Position numbers and translations under genes: made by a program | Notes under the pieces: model-generated | Told to the model about the DNA's origin: nothing | The model's database searches: none | The model's input: the letters and a program-made list of their open reading frames with translations, nothing else | Source: an uncultured bacterium | GTDB taxonomy: Bacteria > Verrucomicrobiota > Lentisphaeria > Victivallales > UBA1829 | Assembly: GCA_900549415.1 (NCBI GenBank) | Contig: URNX01000066.1 | Span: forward strand, 1 to 14,359 | Direction: 5' to 3' | Length of the DNA: 14,359 nucleotides | Part shown: in pieces, positions 1-6,889 of the stretch | Layout: the number at the start of each line of letters is the position of its first letter | Position numbering within the stretch: the first letter of the stretch is position 1

Positions 1-23
1 TGAAGAAAAACTCCGAAAATCAG

Positions 24-52
24 AAAAAAGACTCCTGTTCCCCGAGTCTTTT
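24..52 (-). terminator. Rho-independent terminator of the leuA-dacA operon
   Basis: A perfect 9-bp inverted repeat (26-34 with 44-52, 9-nt loop) lies at the end of the carboxypeptidase gene and overlaps its TAA stop at 51-53. Read on the minus strand, the stem GAGTCTTTT runs into a T-tract followed by more T-rich sequence, the classic intrinsic terminator layout. The AAAA/TTTT arms make it possibly bidirectional. Confidence 0.8.
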
Positions 53-1349
53 AATTCGATTTTTTCCGCTTCTTCGGCTGTACCTGCTTTGCCGGAGCCT
101 TCTTCTGCACCTGTTTTTTCTGAGGCGAACTCTTCTGCTGTTTTTTCTGAACGGCTTTCTTCTGCAGAGGTGTCTTTTTCGGCTGCGGTTTCGCTGCAGG
201 AAGCGTGCGGTCCCGCTTCAGTGCCGCCGCCGGATCCGCGGCGCGGGCATAGCCCCAGTCGAGAAGCCGGCGCACGAACATATCGCGGTCGCGGCGGTGC
301 GGATACCCCGTGACAACCGCAACCAGACGCCGTCCGTCGCGCAGACAGGTCGCGGTCAGGCAGAACCCCGAACGGTTGATGAACCCGGTTTTCAGCCCAT
401 CCACTCCCGCCGCGGCTTCCGAAGACCCTGGAAGAAGATAGTTGTGGTTCTTGATCATCATATAACCCTTCTGCCCCTTCTCGCGGAAGGTGTCCAGACG
501 GGTCGACGCCCAGTCCATCAGCTGTTTGTGGCGAAGCGTCGCCTCCGCGAGACGCGCCATTCCCTCCGGACTCGACACATTGTCCTGCTTCGCAGTCTTG
601 CCCGGCAGCCCGTTCGGGTTGCAGAAGCGCGTATTCACCATTTTGAGTTCGCGGGCGCGGGCGTTCATGCGGTTGACAAACGTTTGAACCTTGCCGCCGC
701 CGATGAATTCCGCTATCAGATACGCCGCATCATTCGCGCTCTTGATCGACGTCGCCTTCATCAGATCTCCGAGCTTGAACGTCTCGCGCGGATCCAGATA
801 CACCTGGCTTCCGCCGATCCGCGACGCCGCCGCGGTGACTTTCACCTGTGTATCCAGCGTATATTTCCCCGCAAGAATATCCTCGTAGGCAAGCAGACAC
901 GTCATGATTTTCGTCATGGAGGCAATCGGATAGGCGTTCCGCGCATTTTTTGCCCAGAGCACATTCCGCGTATTCAGATCCACAAGGATTCCCGACGATG
1001 CGCTGGCGCTGCCCGGAAGCACCGGGATATTCCCCTGCACCGCATAACGGTAGTCAAACGGCTCGCCGAAATGCGGATCGTACGGGATTGCCGGAGGCGG
1101 AACCGGATCCTGCACAGCCTCAACCGCCTGGGACGGCGGCATATCCAGAGTGATGGGATTGATGACCGGAAGCTTGTCCGCGTCCGTGCCGTCCGCATTG
1201 TCCGCCGCGCTCTTCGACGGAATGGAGGGTCCCTTCACTTCAGATTCCGGAATGGCTCCCGCCTCGGAATACATGCAGGAGAACAGAATCACCGCATGAA
1301 CGAGAACGATCACCGTCAGAATAATAAGGATGGTGCTGTGCTTCTTCAT
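51..1349 (-). CDS. D-alanyl-D-alanine carboxypeptidase (peptidase S11 family)
   Basis: A 432-residue penicillin-binding-protein-type DD-peptidase that trims the terminal D-Ala of peptidoglycan stem peptides outside the cytoplasmic membrane. All three serine-peptidase motifs are visible: SMTK at 144-147 (nucleophile S144, base K147), SAN at 204-206 and KTG at 320-322. Residues 7-24 form a hydrophobic signal or anchor segment followed by Cys25 (LFSC, a weak lipobox, so lipoprotein status is uncertain). Residues 32-100 are a Pro/Ala-rich linker. Residues 380-432 are an unusual Lys/Gln/Pro tail, strongly basic, which could bind the wall or anionic polymers (inference). The start ATG lies 2 bp after the leuA stop, so the two genes are co-transcribed although their functions are unrelated. 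The S11 assignment is firm; the exact paralog (DacA, DacC or DacF type) cannot be set. Confidence 0.93.
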   Translation of the reverse strand: MKKHSTILIILTVIVLVHAVILFSCMYSEAGAIPESEVKGPSIPSKSAADNADGTDADKLPVINPITLDMPPSQAVEAVQDPVPPPAIPYDPHFGEPFDYRYAVQGNIPVLPGSASASSGILVDLNTRNVLWAKNARNAYPIASMTKIMTCLLAYEDILAGKYTLDTQVKVTAAASRIGGSQVYLDPRETFKLGDLMKATSIKSANDAAYLIAEFIGGGKVQTFVNRMNARARELKMVNTRFCNPNGLPGKTAKQDNVSSPEGMARLAEATLRHKQLMDWASTRLDTFREKGQKGYMMIKNHNYLLPGSSEAAAGVDGLKTGFINRSGFCLTATCLRDGRRLVAVVTGYPHRRDRDMFVRRLLDWGYARAADPAAALKRDRTLPAAKPQPKKTPLQKKAVQKKQQKSSPQKKQVQKKAPAKQVQPKKRKKSN

Positions 1350-1351
1350 TT

Positions 1352-3058
1352 TCAGCCGTTGACTTTTCCGTCGTCGTTCATTGCCTTGTTAATCGCCGTG
1401 ACGAGCGCCTGAACCGCCGCCTGGTCGATGTTGGAGTGCTCACCGGCACCGTAGAACAGTGCGTTGTCACGTTTGCGGCGGATTCCGACATACGCGATCG
1501 CCTTCGCATCAGCGGTGCCGCCGAGCGTGCGTTCCGAGAAGTCTTCCAGCACGAAATCATAAAGTCCGGCGACATTGCGGATCGCATGAACCGTCGCCGA
1601 AAGAGGTCCGTTTCCGGCACCCTCGATCTCCATATCCTTTCCGTTGACGCCAAGAACCAGACGCACCTTGACCGTCGGGTTCTCTCCCGCCTCGTCGGTC
1701 GGGACACGCGTGTAGCGAACCAGTTTCAGCGGTCCCGTCACGTCGATAAACGCCTCGCGGAACACCTTGATGAGCTCGGAAGCGTCAATCTCGTCGCCCT
1801 TCTGATCGGTGTAATGCTGAACCGCCTCGCCGATCTGCGGATGCATGTTTTTCGGTGGATGCAGCCCGTAGTCGTGTTCAAGCACATAGACGATTCCGCC
1901 CTTGCCCGACTGGCTGTTGATGCGGATGAGTTTCTCGTAGGAACGCCCGACGTCCGCCGGATCGATATGCAGATACGGCATCTTCCAGCCCACGCCGAAA
2001 AGCTTCTGCGCCTCTTCGCGCTTCTCGAATCCCTTGCGGATGGCGTCCTGATGCGAACCGGAGAACGCCGTGAACACCAGCTGTCCCGCATACGGATGAC
2101 GCTGATGCACCTCGATTCCGCTCGCCTCCTCCACCGCCTTCGCGATTTTCGGCAGATTGGAGAAATCCAGATTCGGCTCAATACCGAGAGCCTTCAGATT
2201 CAGCGCAAGCGTCACAATGTCCACATTGCCTGTGCGCTCGCCGTGTCCGAACAGAGTGCCTTCCACGCGTTCCGCGCCCGCAAGCAGAGTCATCTCGGTC
2301 GCGGCGACGGCGCAGCCCTGGTCGTTGTGCGAATGCACGCTGACCGTGGTTTCGTCCAGATACGGATAATGCTGAATGAAATAGGCGATCATATCCGCGT
2401 AGTGCCACGGCGGACGGCGTTCAACCGTCGCGGGAAGATTGAGGATGAAGTCGCGTTTTTCAGACTTGCCCCACGCCTCTTTGACCGCGATGCAGAGATC
2501 GACGACAAAGTCGATATCGCTGTCCGTGAACTCCTCGGGAGAGAATTCATAGCCGATCACATCCTTCATTCCGGCCTCTTCCACAAGGCGGCGGATGAGC
2601 TTGGTTCCCTCGACCGCCATGCGCTTGATGTCCTCGCGCGATTTGCCGAAGACAATCTGTCCGTGCAGATCGGATGTTGCGATGTACGCATGAAGCACGG
2701 CGGAGTGAACTCCCTTGAGGGATTCGACGGTGCGGCGGATCAGGGATTCGCGCATCTGGGTCAGAACGCTGATGCGGACGTCGCCGGGAATGAGGTTGCG
2801 CTCGATCAGCTCACGGGTGAACTCGAAATCATCCTGTGATGCGGAGGGGAAAGCGACTTCGATTTCCTTGAATCCGATATCGGTAAGAAGTTTGAAATAT
2901 TCAAGCTTTTTTGCGGGATTCATGGGCATGGGGAGTGCTTGATTGCCGTCGCGCAGGTCGACGGAACACCAGATGGGAGCATGAGTCAGCTCCCCTTCGA
3001 TCCAGTCCCGTTTTTTCAGCGGAATGCGTGCGGGACTCTTGTACTTTGGAGTCGTCAT
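1352..3058 (-). CDS. leuA: 2-isopropylmalate synthase, type 2
   Basis: Catalyses the first committed step of leucine synthesis, condensing acetyl-CoA with 2-ketoisovalerate; cytosolic. I place the start at 3058 (MTTPKYK, 568 aa) because AAGGTG lies just upstream of it. The longer reading to 3109 adds 17 residues through the leader. The TIM barrel (about 25-300) shows CSVDLRDGNQ at 31-40 with metal/catalytic D34 and R36-D37, the HSHND metal motif at 242-246, and GHGERTGNVD at 271-280. NSQSGKGG follows further on. The C-terminal ~130 residues match the LeuA dimer/allosteric domain, where leucine feedback acts in this family. Its length and the sequence around the motifs match the mycobacterial/corynebacterial-style LeuA rather than the shorter ~510-aa enterobacterial form. 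It is the first gene of a two-gene operon with the carboxypeptidase. Confidence 0.95.
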   Translation of the reverse strand: MTTPKYKSPARIPLKKRDWIEGELTHAPIWCSVDLRDGNQALPMPMNPAKKLEYFKLLTDIGFKEIEVAFPSASQDDFEFTRELIERNLIPGDVRISVLTQMRESLIRRTVESLKGVHSAVLHAYIATSDLHGQIVFGKSREDIKRMAVEGTKLIRRLVEEAGMKDVIGYEFSPEEFTDSDIDFVVDLCIAVKEAWGKSEKRDFILNLPATVERRPPWHYADMIAYFIQHYPYLDETTVSVHSHNDQGCAVAATEMTLLAGAERVEGTLFGHGERTGNVDIVTLALNLKALGIEPNLDFSNLPKIAKAVEEASGIEVHQRHPYAGQLVFTAFSGSHQDAIRKGFEKREEAQKLFGVGWKMPYLHIDPADVGRSYEKLIRINSQSGKGGIVYVLEHDYGLHPPKNMHPQIGEAVQHYTDQKGDEIDASELIKVFREAFIDVTGPLKLVRYTRVPTDEAGENPTVKVRLVLGVNGKDMEIEGAGNGPLSATVHAIRNVAGLYDFVLEDFSERTLGGTADAKAIAYVGIRRKRDNALFYGAGEHSNIDQAAVQALVTAINKAMNDDGKVNG

Positions 3059-3094
3059 AATACACCTTGGTTTAGTTGTGTTGATAGATTTCCG

Positions 3095-3127
3095 ATGATA
3101 ATATATCATGCTTTCCGCAAATGAAAA
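3095..3127 (-). promoter_or_regulatory. Possible leuA promoter with overlapping palindrome
   Basis: On the minus strand TTTTCA (3122-3127) and TATATT (3100-3105) are separated by 16 bp, a modest sigma70-like match ending ~40 bp before the leuA start. The -10 lies inside a 15-bp palindrome, ATGATA-ATA-TATCAT (3095-3109), a plausible operator. The -35 is weak, so this is tentative. Confidence 0.35.
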
Positions 3128-3525
3128 GCGGATTTTAAAAAATTATCGCGGAATCGGAACAACCGGAGACGCAACTGCCTGACTCTCCGGCAGTTGGAGC
3201 GGCTGTTTCAGTTTTAACCGCCCGTGAAAACTTTTCCATGAACCGATTTAAAATTTATAAAACAAATCACCAACATTGCAAAAAAGTAATAAACTGTCAC
3301 TTGTTTTACGCTCGAAACACGCGAATAAAAAAGTTAGAATATTTTTCATTTCCCTGAAAAAATCATCGAACAAAACGCTGGAATACGCTGTCTCCTCTCT
3401 ATATAAAGCCAATAGGATTGCGCGTGTTTCCCACAAGCGCCCGAGAAAAGCGCCTTTTCCTTTTGTTATTTGATCGAAAAGATGATATTTTTTCAAAAAA
3501 AATGAACAAAACGGAAAACAGGCTC
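3110..3525. other. Intergenic region between divergent leuA and HTH gene
   Basis: About 400 bases with no convincing gene. It is AT-rich from ~3230 on. It contains two interleaved inverted repeats (3163-3169 with 3184-3190, and 3172-3179 with 3189-3196), which cannot both form because they share 3189-3190. It also has a short hairpin GAAAAG-CGC-CTTTTC at 3445-3459. An 82-codon minus-strand reading frame here lacks an SD and is not supported. Confidence 0.5.
3163..3196 (-). promoter_or_regulatory. Mutually exclusive stems upstream of leuA
   Basis: CCGGAGA (3163-3169) pairs perfectly with TCTCCGG (3184-3190), and CAACTGCC (3172-3179) pairs perfectly with GGCAGTTG (3189-3196). The pairings interleave and overlap by two bases. 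Such alternatives can serve as an attenuator, but neither stem is followed by a clean T-run and no leader peptide rich in Leu codons was recognised. Regulatory role is inference. If the promoter at 3100-3127 is the true one, the stems lie outside the transcript. Confidence 0.3.
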
Positions 3526-3554
3526 TTGACTTATAAGCGTTTGTGTGTTACATT
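3526..3554 (+). promoter_or_regulatory. Sigma70-type promoter of the HTH gene
   Basis: TTGACT (3526-3531) and TACATT (3549-3554) are separated by exactly 17 bp. Transcription would start near 3561, after the upstream ATG at 3543, which supports the start at 3585. The SD GGAGGG (3570-3575) lies 9 bases before that ATG. Confidence 0.75.
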
Positions 3555-3584
3555 GCTATCCCATTTTATGGAGGGCAAAAAAAA

Positions 3585-4004
3585 ATGAACGACAAGAATC
3601 TCATCGACCTCCTGAGAAACTACATGGAAGAGAATCATCTCTCCTGGACTCAGGTGTCACGTCAGCTCGGGGTGACCCAGAACACGCTGACGAACTGGAA
3701 CAAAGGCGGAAAAATCAGTCCGCGTAACAGAAGAGCGATCGTCAATCTGACGTCCGCCCCCGAACAGACCTGCTCCGTTGCAGACTGCACGGCCCGCGAC
3801 ACGAACGATCCGATCACGATTGCGATGCTTCGCGTCTGGGGAACTCTTTCCGAGCGCGACAAAGCACGCGTCTACATGAATGCTCTGGAATATCGTGATG
3901 CAAATCCGGTTCCGGTAGTCATCCAGCAGCCTGCGCCGGCCCCTGCGCCTGTTGCGCCGGCAGTCACACCCGCTCCTGTTTTCCCTGTGGATACGGATCA
4001 CTGA
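3585..4004 (+). CDS. Small helix-turn-helix DNA-binding protein with Pro/Ala tail
   Basis: A 139-residue protein. Residues 5-45 fit an XRE/Cro-like fold, with a helix-turn-helix at about 21-41 (WTQVSRQLGVTQNTLTNWNK). A basic patch PRNRR follows. Residues 75-105 form a second predicted helical block (LSERDKARVYMNAL). Residues 106-135 are almost only Pro, Ala and Val, a flexible tail. Cys63 and Cys68 are the only cysteines. The start at 3585 is set by the SD and by the promoter position; the frame is open further up but that part precedes the likely transcript start. The gene is monocistronic, with its own promoter and terminator, as expected for a regulator. Target unknown; DNA binding is inferred from the motif only. 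Confidence 0.8.
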   Translation: MNDKNLIDLLRNYMEENHLSWTQVSRQLGVTQNTLTNWNKGGKISPRNRRAIVNLTSAPEQTCSVADCTARDTNDPITIAMLRVWGTLSERDKARVYMNALEYRDANPVPVVIQQPAPAPAPVAPAVTPAPVFPVDTDH

Positions 4005-4024
4005 CGCTTTTTCGGTTACACCGG

Positions 4025-4066
4025 AAAAAACTCCGCACAATCTCCCCTTTTGCTGCGGAGTTTTTT
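4025..4066. terminator. Bidirectional intrinsic terminator between HTH gene and mrr
   Basis: A perfect 13-bp stem, AAAAAACTCCGCA (4025-4037) with TGCGGAGTTTTTT (4054-4066), has a 16-nt loop. T-tracts flank it in both directions, so it can end the HTH gene (plus) and the convergent Mrr gene (minus). A smaller stem just before it (about 4008-4029, TTTTTC/GGAAAAA with GGT/ACC) may assist. Confidence 0.85.
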
Positions 4067-4151
4067 TGTATTCAGGCAAAATCTTTCCTGTTTCCCCCAC
4101 CGGAACGATCTCCCCCTTTTTGCCAAGGGACTCCGCGCCAACGCTTTAAAA

Positions 4152-5063
4152 TCATTCTTCAGGACTGAAAAAATCCGAATCAATCGTCTTGATCTGGTAC
4201 GTTTTTTCTTCATCAACGGAAACGCCGACGTTATACCGCATCATCAGCTCCACTAATTTTTCACCATTAATCAAAACAATTTTCTTTGAAATTTTTTCGA
4301 TATATTCCTTCGCCCCTTTTGCGAAATCGCCCGAAGTGATAAAAATACCTTTTGAAGCCTTGTTTTCCTCCAGAGCTCCGGCAAAACTTTGCAATTGCGG
4401 CTTCCCGACATTGCCTTCCCACATTTTTGCCTGAAGATAAATGGCATCCAGCCCCAGTTTATCCTGGTTGATGATTCCGTCAATTCCGCCGTCATGAGAA
4501 TATGGGGTCTGCTGTCCTTCCCCATATCCCATTTTCGCAATCAGTCGAACAACTGTTTTTTCAAAAAATTTCGCTCCGGATTTTTTTATCTGCTCCATCA
4601 AAGCTGCTGCAAGAGCGCTTTTGAGTTCCGCCATAGCCTCCTCAATGCGCTCTTCGGGAGTTTTTACTGCAAAACATTCCTCCGGCTCCTTTGTTTTTGA
4701 TTTACCGGAAAGACTTTTCTCTGCAGGTTCAAAAAACGCAAGGAATTCCTTGTATTGCTTTAGATCTTCCACTTTCAATCCAGCCGGATTCTTTTTCAGA
4801 TAAGCCAATCCGCGTCCAGTTATGACAAAAACGCCTCGCTTCACCGACTCCAGCATTTTTGCTTGCGCCAAATATGTTTTTGCCCACCCGACACGATTCT
4901 TCGCTATGCGGGTTCCCTTTTCCGATTTTATATTGCGCTCCTCCACAGGGACATTCAGTTTAGCAAAACAATATTCTGCAGCATCCTGAAGCGAGTGTTC
5001 TCTTCCATCTCCACAAAATTCAAGCAATGGCAGTAAAAAATCCTGAAATCCGGGAATACTCAT
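4152..5063 (-). CDS. mrr: Mrr-family restriction endonuclease (type IV-like)
   Basis: A 303-residue Mrr-type nuclease; family members cut DNA carrying methylated bases and act in defence. The N-terminal ~110 residues fit the Mrr winged-helix DNA-reading domain. Residues 135-160 are a charged helical linker. The C-terminal PD-(D/E)XK nuclease domain shows FE at 167-168, DGGIDG at 191-196 (D195 catalytic) and QAK at 211-213 (K213), the QxK variant usual in Mrr. FITSGDF at 241-247 continues the fold. All key residues are present, so the enzyme looks intact. An AGAGGT SD lies about 5 bases before the ATG at 5063. Base composition is AT-richer than in leuA or purB, consistent with transfer. No methyltransferase is present, as expected for a modification-dependent enzyme, but a gene stump lies directly upstream. 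Confidence 0.9.
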   Translation of the reverse strand: MSIPGFQDFLLPLLEFCGDGREHSLQDAAEYCFAKLNVPVEERNIKSEKGTRIAKNRVGWAKTYLAQAKMLESVKRGVFVITGRGLAYLKKNPAGLKVEDLKQYKEFLAFFEPAEKSLSGKSKTKEPEECFAVKTPEERIEEAMAELKSALAAALMEQIKKSGAKFFEKTVVRLIAKMGYGEGQQTPYSHDGGIDGIINQDKLGLDAIYLQAKMWEGNVGKPQLQSFAGALEENKASKGIFITSGDFAKGAKEYIEKISKKIVLINGEKLVELMMRYNVGVSVDEEKTYQIKTIDSDFFSPEE

Positions 5064-5097
5064 ACGATACCTCTATCCTTAAGTTTACGTTTATATT

Positions 5098-5298
5098 TTA
5101 ATATAACCACAATTTTACGAATTGCAAGATCAAGCCAACTCTGCCAAAACAAATTCCAGGTTCTTCAAGAATATTCTTGATTTCATCGCCGATCCGGACT
5201 GCTTCCTGCAATTCCCACTGTTCCTGCATCTGCCGGTCCAGTTCACGGTTAAAAAGTCTCTCCTCTTTCTAGAACGCGTGTTCTACATCGGTGAATAG
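5098..5298 (-). pseudogene. Stump of an unidentified gene upstream of mrr
   Basis: A minus-strand frame reads FTDVEHAF, then TAG (5269-5271), then KEERLFNRELDRQMQEQWE and a further ~40 charged, helix-forming residues, ending at TAA 5098-5100, 34 bases before the mrr start. The composition is that of a real soluble protein C-terminus rather than random sequence. The internal stop and the abrupt loss of the frame near 5300, where transposon-end sequence begins, mark it as a broken gene. Its position suggests it once preceded mrr in an operon. I do not recognise the family. Confidence 0.4.
5100..5127 (-). promoter_or_regulatory. Possible mrr promoter
   Basis: On the minus strand TTGCAA (5122-5127) and TATATT (5100-5105) are separated by 16 bp, and transcription would start ~30 bases before the mrr ATG. 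It lies inside the tail of the upstream gene stump, so it may be fortuitous or newly recruited. Confidence 0.4.
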
Positions 5299-5339
5299 CA
5301 AAAGTAAATGCACTTTTTGAAAAATTGAGCAGAGGTGAA

Positions 5340-5431
5340 GTGCGTTTAGTCTTACAAACACTTTTGGGGAGGAGTCGGGGACATCATTTTGGAGTGTTTA
5401 CTGTTACAAAAAGTGCGTTTAGTCTTACAAA
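5340..5431. repeat. Left cluster of 19-bp transposon-end motif (inverted orientation)
   Basis: Three copies of GTGCGTTTAGTCTTACAAA, the reverse of TTTGTAAGACTAAATGCAC: 5340-5358 exact, 5394-5410 degenerate (17 bp), 5413-5431 exact. A half copy, GTAAATGCAC, sits at about 5303-5312. They face the direct-orientation copies at 5741-5861, as expected for the two ends of one element. Confidence 0.7.
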
Positions 5432-5478
5432 TTTCAAGCACGAAACAATACTGACGCCTGGCGTAACGTTACTCATTG
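5413..5478 (-). repeat. 66-bp inverted repeat, copy 1 (partner 8370-8435)
   Basis: The reverse complement of 5413-5478 matches 8370-8435 with 64 of 66 identical bases. It contains a 10-bp palindrome GTAACGTTAC next to ACGCC-A-GGCGT and ends in one copy of the 19-bp motif. It abuts the 3' end of the IS30-like remnant. It is probably a sub-terminal segment of an insertion sequence. Confidence 0.8.
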
Positions 5479-5727
5479 TAAAAGCCCCATGTCCGGCGTT
5501 CTTTGGTCACGGGACTGAACTCAATGGCCATAGGGCTGGAAAACTCGGAACCATTGTCCGTCAAGATCACGGGAAATAATTCACGAAACAAATCCAGGCC
5601 GAAATTCCGTTCAAAGGAATCGATGTCTGGATTCAACCAATACGGTGCGATATTCCTCCATCGTATTCAACGCACTGTAAAAATACTTCCGCTTCGAGCA
5701 CGGCTTCAGTTCCTTGCAGCCATTACA
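5469..5727 (-). pseudogene. IS30-family transposase remnant
   Basis: Two minus-strand frames carry recognisable transposase pieces. The first (5727 to 5611) reads CNGCKELKPCSKRKYFYSAL and continues ~18 residues to a TGA, resembling the Cys-containing DNA-binding part. The second (about 5637 to 5469) reads NPDIDSFERNFGLDLFRELF, then PVILTDNGSEFSSP and MAIEF; LTDNGSEF is the second-Asp block of the DDE integrase core of IS30-like transposases. The middle of the protein and the third catalytic Glu region are missing and the two pieces are in different frames, so this is a deletion-scarred relic. Its 3' end runs directly into the 66-bp repeat. Confidence 0.7.
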
Positions 5728-5740
5728 GACCTCCTAAAAA

Positions 5741-5861
5741 TTTGTAAGACTAAATTCACTTTCCCCCCTCCTGGGAGGGGGGCCATCTCTTCTTACTATG
5801 CCATATCATCCAGTTTTGCAAGACTAATCGCACTTGTATCATTTTGTAAGACTAAATGCAC
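5741..5861 (+). repeat. Right cluster of 19-bp transposon-end motif (direct orientation)
   Basis: Copies at 5741-5759 (TTTGTAAGACTAAATTCAC, one mismatch), 5815-5833 (TTTGCAAGACTAATCGCAC) and 5843-5861 (TTTGTAAGACTAAATGCAC, the reference form). With the inverted cluster at 5340-5431 they bound a 522-bp unit with the IS30-like relic inside. Confidence 0.7.
5763..5782. repeat. 20-bp GC-rich perfect inverted repeat
   Basis: CCCCCCTCC-TG-GGAGGGGGG, a 9-bp stem with a 2-base centre, sits immediately inside the 5741 copy of the end motif. A shorter relative, CTCCCGGGAG followed by GGGGG, sits in the mirrored place beside the 8347 copy, so the GC block appears to be part of the element end. Confidence 0.6.
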
Positions 5862-5901
5862 TTTTCTCTCTTATCGGCGAGCTTTTAACTTTACAACGCG
5901 C
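5815..5901 (+). repeat. 87-bp direct repeat, copy 1 (partner 8417-8503)
   Basis: Matches 8417-8503 at 83 of 87 positions (differences at 5819, 5834, 5880 and 5897). It contains two copies of the 19-bp motif, then CTCTCTTATCGGCG and TTTTAACTTTACAA. The pair flanks the Rhs toxin, immunity and IS256 segment, so recombination between them would remove about 2.6 kb. Confidence 0.85.
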
Positions 5902-5938
5902 AAATTGCTCAGATTTTGATGTATAGAGACTTGAAAAA
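5902..5938 (+). repeat. Degenerate third copy of the 48-bp IS256-associated repeat
   Basis: AAATTGCTCAGATTTTGATG and the following TATAGAGACTTGAAAA resemble AAATTGCGCACATTTGATGG and GATAGAGGCTTGAAA of the tandem repeat at 7291-7386, with about 30 of 38 positions shared in the same orientation. It sits just before the Rhs remnant, so related sequence brackets the Rhs/immunity segment. Confidence 0.5.
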
Positions 5939-5950
5939 CAGTTGAAGAAT

Positions 5951-6889
5951 GATAAATTATCGTATGACCCAATGGCGGCTCGGTGCTGATTTGATAACAT
6001 CATAAAAGGCAGACAGGCGAAGCGGTTCGATGGAGATGGAGAAGTCGCAGCTCATTACGAATATTCTCCGTTCGGTTCTTTGACAAAAACAACTGGCGCT
6101 TATGCAGCAAGCAATCCATTCCGTTTCTCAAGCGAATACTGCGATGAAGAAACGGGGCTTGTTTACTACAACTACCGTTACTACAATCCCGAACTTGGTT
6201 GATAGATTTCTCGAGCTCCCATAGAAGAACAAGGTGGGTATAACCTCTACGGAATGATCGGAAACAATCCGCTGTACGGGTGGGACGATTTAGGACAGGA
6301 GTATTGCTCTCGCTGTGCGAACCTTACATGGAATGAAAAATTAGCATTATATCTACAAACTCGAGTGAATAACCTTGCTGATGATTTAGCTGGAGATGAT
6401 TATTATGCTAATTTCGGTATATATTTGGGCGCAGAATTATTAAGCAGTACGTTAGATACACTAAATTTTGGCAGGGATATCGCAGATGCCATTTATAATA
6501 ACGATGGAGATTGGTTAGACAAGGGGGCGGCTATGTCGCCAGATTTCTTGCGTGGCGCAAATATTTTAATGTCTGCAGCGGGGATATTAAAGACAACCGC
6601 TCCTGTCGGAAAAGCAACAAGATCGACAAGTTCAAATCTTTTACCAGATGAAGCATGGCATAAAAATGCACCCAAGCAAGTAACCCCTGGAACGAATGAA
6701 ATTTTGCATACAAAGTATAATCATAGAGCTAGAACACTTGAAAAATCACATGTTAAATATGATGATTATGGTAGACAGGTTGAAAGAGTTGATTACTCTA
6801 ATCATGGCTATCCGGAAAATCATACAAACCCTCACACTCATAAGTATGAGTATAATCAAACATACCCGAAGGGATATGAAATAAAATGA
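5951..6889 (+). pseudogene. Rhs-family 3' end: broken core plus open toxin-like tip
   Basis: One frame carries the end of the Rhs repeat-associated core: DGDGEVAAHYEYSPFGSL, then FRFSSEYCDEETGLVYYNYR and YYNPELG. Normally RWISRDP follows. Here the RW codons read TGA TAG (6200-6205), then ISRAP IEEQGGYNLYGMIGNNPLYG resumes in the same frame. Another in-frame TGA is at 5987-5989. From ATG 6254 the frame is open for 211 residues: core end (1-15), an Ala/Asp-rich spacer, and a variable tip from ~145 with YDDYGRQVERVDYSNHGYP and HTNPHTHKYEY, rich in His, Tyr and Asn as in several polymorphic-toxin nuclease domains. ATG 6254 has no well-spaced SD (AAGGTGGG is 16 bases away). The toxin class is not recognised with certainty. 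It was probably captured as a 3' fragment and then decayed. Confidence 0.75.

Noticed and set aside
297..1412. 371-codon plus-strand frame opposite the carboxypeptidase
   Set aside because: Antisense to a gene with three intact catalytic motifs; composition is Arg/His-rich as expected of a GC-rich shadow frame.
1436..2839. 467-codon plus-strand frame opposite leuA
   Set aside because: Antisense shadow of an unmistakable leuA; no SD or recognisable domain.
3059..3250. T-box leader for leuA
   Set aside because: No T-box core sequence or specifier-loop arrangement and no terminator stem with a T-run was found.
3248..3496. 82-codon minus-strand frame in the leuA/HTH intergenic region
   Set aside because: No SD, no motif, AT-rich low-complexity surroundings.
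5503..5919. 138-codon plus-strand frame across the IS30 relic and end motifs
   Set aside because: Opposite strand to recognisable transposase fragments and made largely of repeat sequence.
6254..6889. Annotation as an intact stand-alone gene
   Set aside because: Rhs core sequence continues in the same frame upstream of the ATG, interrupted by TGA TAG, so this is the 3' part of a broken Rhs gene.
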